A program made the translations under genes and the position numbers. Shown piece after piece: positions 1 to 5,431 of a DNA stretch of 5,431 nucleotides (positions are counted from its first letter, which is position 1; each line of letters starts with the position of its first letter). The DNA comes from Euryarchaeota archaeon UBA53. GTDB lineage: Archaea > Thermoplasmatota > Poseidoniia > Poseidoniales > Poseidoniaceae. The stretch spans positions 4,953 through 10,383 of the forward strand of contig DAZU01000004.1 of NCBI GenBank assembly GCA_002507425.1, read 5' to 3'. The notes under the pieces are model-generated. The model searched no databases. It saw nothing but the letters and a program-made list of their open reading frames with translations, and had not been told where the DNA came from.

Positions 1-621
1 TGGGTCATCTTCAGGAATGCCAGCCTCTACCTTTCCTACAAGGTCTGCGCCAACATCTGCTGCTTTTGTGTAAATACCTCCACCTACTCTAGCGAATAGT
101 GCTATTGAGGACGCACCCATTCCAAAGCCGGCAGCATGGGTTATGTTTGTGCTACCACTATCTCCTGCTCCAAGGAAATAAGCAACTAAAGAGATACCTA
201 GTAACCCAAGCCCGCCAACTGAAAGACCCATAACTGCTCCGCCGTTGTATGATACGGCTAGTGCCCCCGCCTGACCGTCCTTTTGTGCGGCCATGGCTGT
301 CCTTCCGTTAGCAGCAGTTGCTGCCTTCATACCAGAAAGTCCTGCTAACACGCTCGCTATCGCTCCTCCTAAGAATGCCAGCGAGGTAAGATGTCCGTCA
401 TCTTCGGTGACAAAATATAGCAAGATTGCTACTATGCCAACAAATATTGAGAGATATTTGTATTCGGCCTTTAGGAAGGCCATCGCTCCATCTTGAATCT
501 GTTTTGTTATATCGGCAACAGTTGGGTTGTCTATCTTCACATCTGTGACTTTTTTGTATAGCAGTGCTGCTATTCCAAGTCCTATTAATGATACTACTAC
601 CGCAATTAATGCAATGTCCAT
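1..621 (-). CDS. hppA: Membrane-bound proton/sodium-translocating pyrophosphatase, N-terminal part (truncated by window edge)
   Basis: This is an integral membrane pump that couples hydrolysis of inorganic pyrophosphate to H+ or Na+ export. Only the first 207 residues are in the window; full-length family members are about 650-800 residues. Hydrophobic helices are visible near residues 4-22, 57-71, 81-96 and 129-150. Family motifs include the segment at 97-113 (GMKAATAANGRTAMAAQ) and the highly conserved block at 166-207. That block contains RVGGGIYTKAADVGADLVG followed by KVEAGIPEDDP, the pyrophosphate/Mg-binding region with its Asp, Lys and Glu residues. The ATG at 621 is chosen because a GGTGA Shine-Dalgarno lies 7 bases upstream and a hydrophobic first helix begins at once. 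The residues that decide K+ dependence and ion specificity lie outside the window, so the pumped ion cannot be called. The gene is divergent from the Nfu gene. Confidence 0.96.
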   Translation of the reverse strand, partial: MDIALIAVVVSLIGLGIAALLYKKVTDVKIDNPTVADITKQIQDGAMAFLKAEYKYLSIFVGIVAILLYFVTEDDGHLTSLAFLGGAIASVLAGLSGMKAATAANGRTAMAAQKDGQAGALAVSYNGGAVMGLSVGGLGLLGISLVAYFLGAGDSGSTNITHAAGFGMGASSIALFARVGGGIYTKAADVGADLVGKVEAGIPEDDP

Positions 622-628
622 ACTTTGT

Positions 629-633
629 TCACC
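629..633 (-). promoter_or_regulatory. Shine-Dalgarno site of hppA
   Basis: On the minus strand GGTGA stands 7 bases before the ATG at 621. It is complementary to the UCACC of an archaeal 16S rRNA 3' end. It fixes the hppA start and shows that this transcript has a short leader. Confidence 0.6.
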
Positions 634-657
634 TATTGGCCCGCCACCAAAGTCTCC

Positions 658-667
658 CAAATAAGTA
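658..667 (-). promoter_or_regulatory. Possible TATA-like element for hppA
   Basis: The minus strand reads TACTTATTTG here. A transcription start about 26 bases downstream would fall near 636 and leave a leader of roughly 15 bases carrying the GGTGA site. The match to an archaeal TATA box is loose, and no clear BRE was recognised, so this is only a candidate. Confidence 0.2.
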
Positions 668-713
668 CATCCCTTGAGAAAATGACGCAATAATACATTT
701 TTGCCTTACTTAA

Positions 714-735
714 TTACAACCCGGCTTAATTGTAA
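714..735. repeat. Short inverted repeat in the hppA/nfu divergent region
   Basis: TTACAA (714-719) and TTGTAA (730-735) form perfect 6-base inverted arms around a 10-base spacer (CCCGGCTTAA). The same stretch also reads as an imperfect direct repeat, TTAATTACAA and TTAATTGTAA, offset by 16 bases. It could be an operator-like site serving either divergent gene, but in AT-rich intergenic DNA such arms can arise by chance. The rest of the 622-895 gap shows no RNA gene or convincing ORF. Confidence 0.3.
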
Positions 736-895
736 TATCACTCTTTATCGGTCACAATACCCCATCTTGGAGACACTTATTCTCCTATATCTCAGGAACA
801 CAACATTCTGTAAATCCGACAAAAGTTTCTGAGCAATATGAAACGCCTCAGAGAAATGCGATGATTGATAGACAAGCATGCATTCGGATTGAGTG

Positions 896-1198
896 ATGCC
901 AATCACTGCGGAGGAGGTTCTTAGTGAAATTGGTTCCGTGCAAGAAATCCTAGACGCACATGATGGGATAGTGAATGTTCTTGACACAGCTGACGGTAAC
1001 GTGATGATTTCTTTAGAAGGGGGGTGTGTTGGATGTTCTTCAACTCCAATGACAGCAATGCAAATCTATTATTCACTAATGAAGTTAGATAACGTAAATG
1101 ATGTTGTGTTTGTGAATGGAGAATTACCCGAATACATGCGGACATTCATAAATCAAAAAATGGCAGACGAAAATAGCAAACAAGGAGAAATTATCTAA
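896..1198 (+). CDS. NifU C-terminal-domain (Nfu-type) iron-sulfur cluster scaffold/carrier protein
   Basis: This small stand-alone Nfu domain of 100 residues would act in the cytoplasm, binding and passing on Fe-S clusters. The visible hallmarks are the N-terminal helix (VLSEIGSVQEILDAHDG), the strand region ending in ISLEGGCVGCSSTPMT, and a C-terminal segment NVNDVVFVN matching the end of the domain. The CxxC pair that would hold a 4Fe-4S cluster between two subunits is C44/C47 (numbered from the ATG at 896). An in-frame TGA lies at 890-892, so only GTG 893 or ATG 896 can start the protein; ATG is preferred, with a weak GGA at 886-888 upstream. The last codons overlap the convergent gene by 4 bases. 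A plausible client in the window is the Fe-S enzyme endonuclease III, but that link is inference. Confidence 0.88.
   Translation: MPITAEEVLSEIGSVQEILDAHDGIVNVLDTADGNVMISLEGGCVGCSSTPMTAMQIYYSLMKLDNVNDVVFVNGELPEYMRTFINQKMADENSKQGEII
1155..1160 (-). terminator. Candidate T-tract terminator of the minus-strand membrane protein gene
   Basis: On the minus strand a run of six T lies about 35 bases after the stop at 1195, inside the 3' coding part of nfu. Archaeal termination often needs only a U-tract, so this is a reasonable but unproven end point. Confidence 0.3.
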
Positions 1199-1512
1199 TC
1201 TTCTTCGTCTTTATTTTTACCAATACTATGCGGATTTGCACCAAATGAAACATTTTGACCTTTTATGTTCAATCTGGCTGAAATTGCGATTATAACACAC
1301 AGCACACTGAGCGGTTTTGGAAGATAGTTTGAACCCCATAACTCCCCTCCCGAGCTCGATAGCCACCAGAGAATAGCCGCGGTTAACAAAAGAGAGATCA
1401 TAATGAAATTTTGCGCCATTAATTCTAGTTTCTCACTTCTGGAAAAGGTCGCAATAAAAATGAACGCTGTGAGCGAAATGTAGCACATTGACTGAGCAAG
1501 TATCTCAATCAT
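1195..1512 (-). CDS. Small three-helix membrane protein of unknown function
   Basis: I do not recognise a family. From the ATG at 1512 the protein is 105 residues with three hydrophobic stretches: about 3-23 (ILAQSMCYISLTAFIFIATF), 32-53 (MAQNFIMISLLLTAAILWWL) and 63-81 (YLPKPLSVLCVIIAISARL). A polar tail follows, ending KNKDEED. The frame is also open from an ATG at 1560, which would add 16 residues. I prefer 1512 because a GGTG Shine-Dalgarno precedes it by 5 bases, as for other genes here. The upstream start lacks such a site and would leave only 17 bases to the divergent polX start. The stop overlaps the nfu stop by 4 bases, tail to tail. No catalytic or binding motif is visible. Confidence 0.7.
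   Translation of the reverse strand: MIEILAQSMCYISLTAFIFIATFSRSEKLELMAQNFIMISLLLTAAILWWLSSSGGELWGSNYLPKPLSVLCVIIAISARLNIKGQNVSFGANPHSIGKNKDEED
1199..1218 (+). terminator. Candidate T-rich terminator of nfu
   Basis: Directly after the nfu stop the plus strand is T-rich (TCTTCTTCGTCTTTATTTTT) with no hairpin, as is typical for archaeal transcript ends. It lies within the opposite gene, where it encodes the acidic KNKDEED tail. Confidence 0.4.
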
Positions 1513-1517
1513 TTCTA

Positions 1518-1521
1518 CACC
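1518..1521 (-). promoter_or_regulatory. Shine-Dalgarno site favouring the 1512 start
   Basis: GGTG on the minus strand lies 5 bases before the ATG at 1512, similar in form to the sites before hppA and the 71-residue gene. It is the reason for choosing the shorter version of this membrane protein. Confidence 0.4.
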
Positions 1522-1577
1522 GACCATGCACATGCCAAGAGGCAGGGGTTCTTCAACCATAACGCACTAGCACTTAC

Positions 1578-3509
1578 ATGTCAGGCGGATCTTGGGCTCT
1601 ACCCAAGGCTAGGAAAGCTGGTCCGCCTTATTTTAGCCGAAACCAAGTAAGTAAATCTCTTCATCAAATGGCAGTATTGTTAGAGTTAGACGGTGCGAAT
1701 ATTTTCCGAACCAGATCATATCAAAATGGTTCACGACTGATAGGAACACTTTCCCAAGATTTAGGAGAATTGGTTGAAAGTGGTGAGATATTTGAACTCA
1801 AAGGAATTGGTAAAGGCCTCGGAAATGCCATATCTAACGCAGTTAGTGATGGAGTCTGGCCAGATGATTGGGTTGATTTGCATACAAACACACCTGCTGG
1901 ATTGATTGAGATGCTAGGAATACCCGGAGTAGGACCAAAAAAAATCAAATTTCTACATGACGAATTAGGCGTCCTATCTGTTGCCGATTTGAAAGAGGTA
2001 TGCACCAAAAATGAAGTCTCTCCACTGAAGGGTTTCGGGAAGAAGAGTCAGCAAAAAATACTAGACGGAATAGAACTCCTAGCACGATTTTCTGCAAGAA
2101 GGAGATTAGACGTTGGACTTAGATATGGCCAGACTTTCTTATCTATGATTAGCGCACTTGATGGGGTTGAAAGAGCTGAACTGGCAGGCTCAGCAAGGCG
2201 TAGAAAAGAAACAATTGGTGACTTAGATATTGTTGCGGCTGTCCAACCAAGAGATGTTGAACGTGTAACTCAAGAAATCCTGTCTTTGAATGGTATTGCT
2301 GATGTGAAGGGCGCTGGAGACTCGAAGGTTTCTGTTATTCTGGATACTTCTATATTTGAGGAAGGATTTAGTTTGGGCCACTTAGATTCTAAAGTTCTCG
2401 AAGCAATTGGTGGTGAAAGCTATGAACAGATGGAGTCCAGTGGGACCATAGATGCTCAAGTTAGGCTTGTTCCCCCACACGTATTCGCTTACACTTTAGC
2501 TTATTTCACTGGATCAAAAGAACACAACATAAGAATGAGACAGGCTGCACAAAATAAGGGATTGAAGTTGAACGAATTTGGCCTGATGCCTGAGACCGAA
2601 TTAACTGGCCTAGAAGCTGCCGCAACATCTCTCCCAGCCTTGACTGAGAAAGAGATTTACAAACATCTGGACCTGCAATATGTGACTCCTGAATTAAGAG
2701 AAGACATGGGAGAAATTGAAGCATCGGCGAGTAACACACTTCCTGAGTTAATCACTCTATCTGGTTTACAAGGAGCGCTGCACAATCATACAACCCTATC
2801 TGACGGGGCTGCAAGCCTCGCAGAAATGGCTGATGCTGCAAGGAGAATAGGCTGGAATTGGTTAGGAATTGCCGACCATTCACCGTCGCTAGTAGTCGCA
2901 AACGGTGCTAGTGCTGAAGATTTACTCGCTCAGTATGATACTATTCAACAATACAACAAGGAGTGGAAAGATAGCGGGATAGATTTCAGGTTATTTAGCG
3001 GAGTTGAGTCAGACATATTGGAAGATGGCAAATTAGACCATCCCGACGACGTATTAGCGCAAATTGATTATGTTGTCGCTAGTGTTCATGCCATGAGTAG
3101 ATGGAAGGGAAGGGATGAGTCTCAAAATACCGAAGACCTACTGACCTGCCTAGACCATCCAGCAACGACCGTCTTGGGTCACCCGACTGGAAGAATTCTA
3201 CAAGGAAGAGACGGATATGAAATTGACCTACACGCAATCCTAGAGCACATGTCACAGGCAAACAAAGAAGGTCAACTCAAGGCGGTTGAATTAAACGCAT
3301 CACCATATAGATTGGACTTAGATTGGAGACTTTGTAAAAGAGCAAAGGAATTAGGAGTTCCAGTATTCATTAACCCCGATGCACACTCTGTGAAGGGTTT
3401 GGGTGACATTGAATACGGAGTGATGGTTGGAAGGAAGGGATGGCTGGAGAAATCTGATGTCATGAATTATCTAACCCACCAAGAATTGGCTATGAGACTA
3501 GGTGTTTGA
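1578..3509 (+). CDS. polX: Family X DNA polymerase with C-terminal PHP nuclease domain (PolX), atypical palm active site
   Basis: This is a DNA repair enzyme of 643 residues, longer than the usual 570-580. After a roughly 20-residue basic/Pro-rich extension comes the polymerase N-terminal domain (21-170), with helix-hairpin-helix motifs near 71-85 (ELKGIGKGLG), 113-126 (LGIPGVGPKK) and 148-160. The palm carries G204-S205 and the catalytic pair D215/D217 in ETIGDLDIV. The third catalytic Asp, normally in a VDLR motif before V-P-P, aligns with Q294 (DAQVRLVPP), and residues about 257-288 look inserted just before it. TGSKEHN (311-317) is conserved. The PHP domain (about 398-643) keeps every expected metal ligand: H402, H404, D409, H434, E477, H504, H535, D601 and H603. 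The PHP domain of bacterial PolX is known to give Mn-dependent 3'-5' exonuclease and 3'-end or AP-site processing. No other start codon lies before M31, so ATG 1578 is used although no Shine-Dalgarno is visible. It is the first gene of an operon with the next two genes. Confidence 0.95.
   Translation: MSGGSWALPKARKAGPPYFSRNQVSKSLHQMAVLLELDGANIFRTRSYQNGSRLIGTLSQDLGELVESGEIFELKGIGKGLGNAISNAVSDGVWPDDWVDLHTNTPAGLIEMLGIPGVGPKKIKFLHDELGVLSVADLKEVCTKNEVSPLKGFGKKSQQKILDGIELLARFSARRRLDVGLRYGQTFLSMISALDGVERAELAGSARRRKETIGDLDIVAAVQPRDVERVTQEILSLNGIADVKGAGDSKVSVILDTSIFEEGFSLGHLDSKVLEAIGGESYEQMESSGTIDAQVRLVPPHVFAYTLAYFTGSKEHNIRMRQAAQNKGLKLNEFGLMPETELTGLEAAATSLPALTEKEIYKHLDLQYVTPELREDMGEIEASASNTLPELITLSGLQGALHNHTTLSDGAASLAEMADAARRIGWNWLGIADHSPSLVVANGASAEDLLAQYDTIQQYNKEWKDSGIDFRLFSGVESDILEDGKLDHPDDVLAQIDYVVASVHAMSRWKGRDESQNTEDLLTCLDHPATTVLGHPTGRILQGRDGYEIDLHAILEHMSQANKEGQLKAVELNASPYRLDLDWRLCKRAKELGVPVFINPDAHSVKGLGDIEYGVMVGRKGWLEKSDVMNYLTHQELAMRLGV
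3500..3504 (+). promoter_or_regulatory. Shine-Dalgarno site inside the polX end for the 71-residue gene
   Basis: AGGTG lies within the last codons of polX, 5 bases before the ATG at 3510. It supports that start and implies translation of the small membrane protein from the polX transcript. Confidence 0.5.
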
Positions 3510-3725
3510 ATGAGATTTACGAGAGCTATTATCATTTCTTTGCTTCTATTTTTCCCCGGAGCAATCGTCGGTCTATTTGGCTGGCTTGCTACCGGTGCCT
3601 CCGAAGATAATACATTACCAGAGGTCATATTTTTCTGTAACATTGTCCCATTTGGATTTGTTTTTGTCGGCTTCATATGGGCATGGATAAACGGAGAAGA
3701 ATACAGTCATAATTACCAGGGTTGA
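3510..3725 (+). CDS. Small two-helix membrane protein between polX and nth, function unknown
   Basis: The protein is 71 residues with two hydrophobic segments, about 4-27 (AIIISLLLFFPGAIVGLFGW) and 38-60 (PEVIFFCNIVPFGFVFVGFI). They are separated by a short acidic loop (GASEDNTLPE), and a polar tail ends SHNYQG. I recognise no family and see no catalytic motif. It is credible as a gene because its ATG directly follows the polX TGA, an AGGTG site sits at the right distance, and nth begins 4 bases after its stop, so all three should share a transcript. Any role in repair, such as membrane tethering, is speculation from position only. It may equally be an unrelated small membrane protein. Confidence 0.75.
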   Translation: MRFTRAIIISLLLFFPGAIVGLFGWLATGASEDNTLPEVIFFCNIVPFGFVFVGFIWAWINGEEYSHNYQG

Positions 3726-3729
3726 TTGT

Positions 3730-4383
3730 ATGAAGCGCTCCGAGAAAGCAGAAATTATACTAAGTATGCTTGAGGAATATTATCCTGAAACCCCTGTCCC
3801 ATTGGATCATGAAACACCTTTTCAATTACTCATAGCAGTTCTAATGAGCGCCCAGACAACCGACAAGAAAGTGAATGAAGTTACCCCTGAATTATTTCGC
3901 CAAGGACCAGATGCCAAAACTATGTCAAAGCTATCTCCTGAAAATATCCAGTTGATTATTCGAGAGGTAGGACTTGCCCCAACAAAGGCAAAGAATATTT
4001 TCAAACTATCCAATATCCTTTGCGAGAATTATGGCGGTGAAATTCCTGATACTTTTGAGGGGTTAGAAAGTTTACCCGGCGTAGGTCATAAAACCGCAGG
4101 AGTTGTAATGGCGCAGGCCTTTGGAGTCCCTGCTTTTCCAATAGATACGCACATTCACAGACTAGCAGCAAGATGGGGATTGTCTAATGGTAAAAATGTA
4201 GTAAAGACCGAAAAAGACTTGAAAGCTATATTCCCCAAGGAATCTTGGAACAAATTACACTTACAGATTATCTTCTTCGGTCGTGAATATTGCCCAGCGA
4301 GAAACCACGACCTCACCAAATGCCCAATCTGTTCATGGGCTGCCAGCAAAAAGAGGATTAAGCAAGAGATGGGCGGCCGCTAA
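3730..4383 (+). CDS. nth: Endonuclease III (DNA glycosylase/AP lyase) with three-cysteine Fe-S motif
   Basis: This base-excision-repair enzyme removes oxidised pyrimidines and cleaves at the resulting abasic site. At 217 residues it has the family's normal length. Visible landmarks are SAQTTDKKVNEVTPELF (40-56), the helix-hairpin-helix LPGVGHKTAGVV with catalytic Lys K121, and PIDTHIHRLAARWGL with catalytic Asp D139. The C-terminal cluster loop reads CPARNHDLTKCPICSW, giving C188, C198 and C201 (C-x9-C-x2-C). The E. coli enzyme has C-x6-C-x2-C-x5-C, so the fourth Cys is absent and the first spacing is longer; H193 or another residue might supply a ligand. The 4-base gap to the preceding stop and a GGTTGAT-like sequence upstream support co-translation with polX. 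The HIHRLAARWGL and CPICSW wording resembles an Nth subgroup I associate with bacteria, so a bacterial origin is possible but untested. Confidence 0.95.
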   Translation: MKRSEKAEIILSMLEEYYPETPVPLDHETPFQLLIAVLMSAQTTDKKVNEVTPELFRQGPDAKTMSKLSPENIQLIIREVGLAPTKAKNIFKLSNILCENYGGEIPDTFEGLESLPGVGHKTAGVVMAQAFGVPAFPIDTHIHRLAARWGLSNGKNVVKTEKDLKAIFPKESWNKLHLQIIFFGREYCPARNHDLTKCPICSWAASKKRIKQEMGGR

Positions 4384-4407
4384 TGTTGCTTTATCAAACT
4401 TCCAATC

Positions 4408-4416
4408 TATTTTTTC
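4408..4416 (+). terminator. Candidate T-tract terminator of the polX-nth operon
   Basis: A run of six T (4410-4415) lies about 25 bases after the nth stop with no obvious hairpin, fitting an archaeal U-tract terminator at the end of the three-gene operon. Confidence 0.4.
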
Positions 4417-4481
4417 CAAGGCTCAGTGTAAGTAAGTTTTGCTTCCATTCACGACAACTTCCTATGCCTAGTCCAACTTTC

Positions 4482-4568
4482 CTACATCATACTGTATCCC
4501 CAGAACATTAGAAAGCAGGAAACGAATAGTTCAGCTATCAATGCGATAGAGTACACAATCTCCGTCAT
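4482..4568 (-). CDS. Possible 28-residue single-helix small protein downstream of arlJ
   Basis: An ATG at 4568 opens a 28-codon frame reading MTEIVYSIALIAELFVSCFL then MFWGYSMM, ending TAG. The product would be one hydrophobic helix with a short acidic N-terminus. It has the same strand as the arlJ-type gene, about 70 bases after that stop. The frame is open further upstream (RNNFRFYYGTT before the Met) until a TAA near 4609, without another standard start codon. A remnant of a larger gene is therefore an alternative. A loosely TATA-like ATATTTATCC lies about 50 bases upstream, and no Shine-Dalgarno is seen. Chance cannot be excluded at this length. The rest of the 4384-4637 gap shows no other feature apart from the T-tract. 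Confidence 0.25.
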   Translation of the reverse strand: MTEIVYSIALIAELFVSCFLMFWGYSMM

Positions 4569-4637
4569 GGTTGTTCCATAATAGAATCTGAAATTGTTTC
4601 TATCTTTTTAGGATAAATATTGCACTATATTCTAAAT

Positions 4638-5431
4638 TCACGTGCTAAACAGTCCTGATGCTCCGTCCAGAATAAATGATGACAATAGGCTGGCTAAGGC
4701 TGCAATCCAAAGCAGCTGAATTGTTTGTCCTACGGCACTAGTAAAACCTCCACCGCGAAGCCTGGTTGCAATGAAAGAAACAGCTAATACTTGTACCAAA
4801 ATTAGAACCGATGCTATTATTTTGAACATCATAATATTGTCTTTGACCGCACTGGGATCTTCCATTACCGGTAAAACAAATCCACCCGCTGCGTCGGTGA
4901 TTGAACCTATATCTGTAGATTCGGCAATACTCGAGGCAACTCCAGCGATTGTCTCACCTAATTGTAAAACAATTGATATTGTGACATTAAGTGAGACTAC
5001 AGAGGATATCAATAGACCCAGTGCAACACCCCACATTGTCGAGGCTGACAAACTTCTCCTTCTTCTTAGAGACAGGAGATTGCTAATTGAACGTGAAACC
5101 ATGTCAGCAGTTTCTGCTGGCTCTCCAGATGATTGAGAACCCTCAATGTAGATTCTATTGTATCTTGAAATCACTGCTGAGTTGGTATCTGCTGCAAAGT
5201 AATCCCAGGCTCTCTCACTATCTATTCTGGTTGAAAGTCGCTTTTCCAACCGATCTATTGAAGCATCTAACATCCCAAAATCAATACCACGAAGCGCTTT
5301 GATAGTAGTACTAGGTTCAGCGCTTCTTGCTTGAGCTGTTCCACCCAGTGCCCTGATAAAATCAGGATAAGCCTCATCCCTACGCAGAACCTTCTTTTCC
5401 TCACGCTGGACTAATGTGGATGGAACTAACA
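4638..5431 (-). CDS. arlJ: Archaellum assembly membrane platform protein, ArlJ/FlaJ (type II secretion F/TadC family), C-terminal part
   Basis: The reading frame is open without a stop from the right edge to the TGA at 4638, giving 263 visible C-terminal residues. The internal Met at 5273 is not the start, because family-like sequence (RRDEAYPDFIRALGGTAQA) continues upstream of it. Family proteins are usually around 500-600 residues, so about half is missing. The cytoplasmic segment DEAYPDFIRALG and the following FGMLDASIDRLEKRL fit the T2SSF domain of archaeal FlaJ. An Arg-rich stretch LRRRRS (121-126 of the visible part) precedes a hydrophobic helix at 131-157. Further helices lie near 201-222 and 234-254. 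ArlJ is the membrane platform on which the ATPase ArlI and ArlH assemble the archaellum. arlJ is often the last gene of that operon, which agrees with the convergent gap that follows. A TadC-like protein of an archaeal type IV pilus is the main alternative. Confidence 0.8.
   Translation of the reverse strand, partial: LVPSTLVQREEKKVLRRDEAYPDFIRALGGTAQARSAEPSTTIKALRGIDFGMLDASIDRLEKRLSTRIDSERAWDYFAADTNSAVISRYNRIYIEGSQSSGEPAETADMVSRSISNLLSLRRRRSLSASTMWGVALGLLISSVVSLNVTISIVLQLGETIAGVASSIAESTDIGSITDAAGGFVLPVMEDPSAVKDNIMMFKIIASVLILVQVLAVSFIATRLRGGGFTSAVGQTIQLLWIAALASLLSSFILDGASGLFST

Noticed and set aside
293..496. A 67-codon plus-strand open frame
   Set aside because: It is antisense to hppA, which is unambiguous, and shows no independent motif.
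861..896. A short upstream frame (MIDRQACIRIE) whose TGA overlaps the nfu ATG as TGATG
   Set aside because: It is only 11 codons, has no Shine-Dalgarno, and the wider open frame back to 714 reads like non-coding DNA, so it is not called as a leader peptide.
910..927. A strong GGAGGAGG purine run followed by a GTG, suggesting a later nfu start
   Set aside because: The GTG is out of frame with the Nfu domain; the purine run simply encodes residues of the first helix.
4383..4511. A 42-codon plus-strand frame starting in the TAATG at the nth stop
   Set aside because: The coupled-start arrangement is tempting, but it has no Shine-Dalgarno beyond the overlap, crosses the probable terminator T-tract, and has a composition unlike the genes here (many Ser, His, Pro and Phe).
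4771..5136. A 121-codon plus-strand open frame
   Set aside because: It is antisense to the ArlJ-type gene, whose frame has clear family features and membrane helices; the plus frame is a shadow.
5271..5273. An internal ATG as start of the right-edge minus-strand gene
   Set aside because: The frame remains open to the window edge and upstream residues match the family (DEAYPDFIRALG), so the gene is partial rather than starting here.

Overview
The window looks like chromosomal DNA from an archaeon, most likely a planktonic member of the Thermoplasmatota such as Marine Group II/III (Poseidoniales-like). The grounds are a truncated gene for an archaellum-type membrane platform protein (ArlJ/FlaJ family), a membrane pyrophosphatase, several GGTG-type Shine-Dalgarno sites, U-tract-like ends without hairpins, and modest GC with frequent ATA and AGA/AGG codons. 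The lineage is an inference from gene content; there is no rRNA or other decisive marker here. Gene density is high, and no tRNA, rRNA, CRISPR array, transposase or phage gene was seen.

Layout from left to right. Positions 1-621 (minus) hold the N-terminal 207 residues of a membrane-bound pyrophosphatase (hppA), cut by the window edge. A 270-base divergent intergenic region follows, with an AT-rich inverted repeat. A stand-alone NifU-C-terminal-domain (Nfu) iron-sulfur scaffold protein lies at 896-1198 (plus). Its stop codon overlaps the stop of a convergent three-helix membrane protein of unknown function (1195-1512 minus, possibly starting at 1560).

Divergent from that membrane protein is a tight plus-strand operon (1578-4383). 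It encodes a family X DNA polymerase with a PHP nuclease domain, a 71-residue two-helix membrane protein starting on the base after the polymerase stop, and an endonuclease III 4 bases further on. A 254-base convergent gap follows; it contains a T-tract and a possible 28-codon single-helix small ORF on the minus strand. The C-terminal 263 residues of an ArlJ/FlaJ-type protein fill 4638-5431 (minus) and run off the right edge.

The operon reads as a base-excision-repair module. The glycosylase/AP lyase removes damaged bases and nicks the strand, and the PHP domain could clean the blocked 3' ends. Two features are unusual. In the polymerase palm the third catalytic aspartate appears replaced by glutamine, next to a roughly 30-residue insertion, while all PHP metal ligands are intact. 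The endonuclease III has only three of the four cysteines normally used for its 4Fe-4S cluster, with altered spacing. No wholly new system is evident. The polymerase/membrane protein/glycosylase operon with these active-site changes is the most interesting content.
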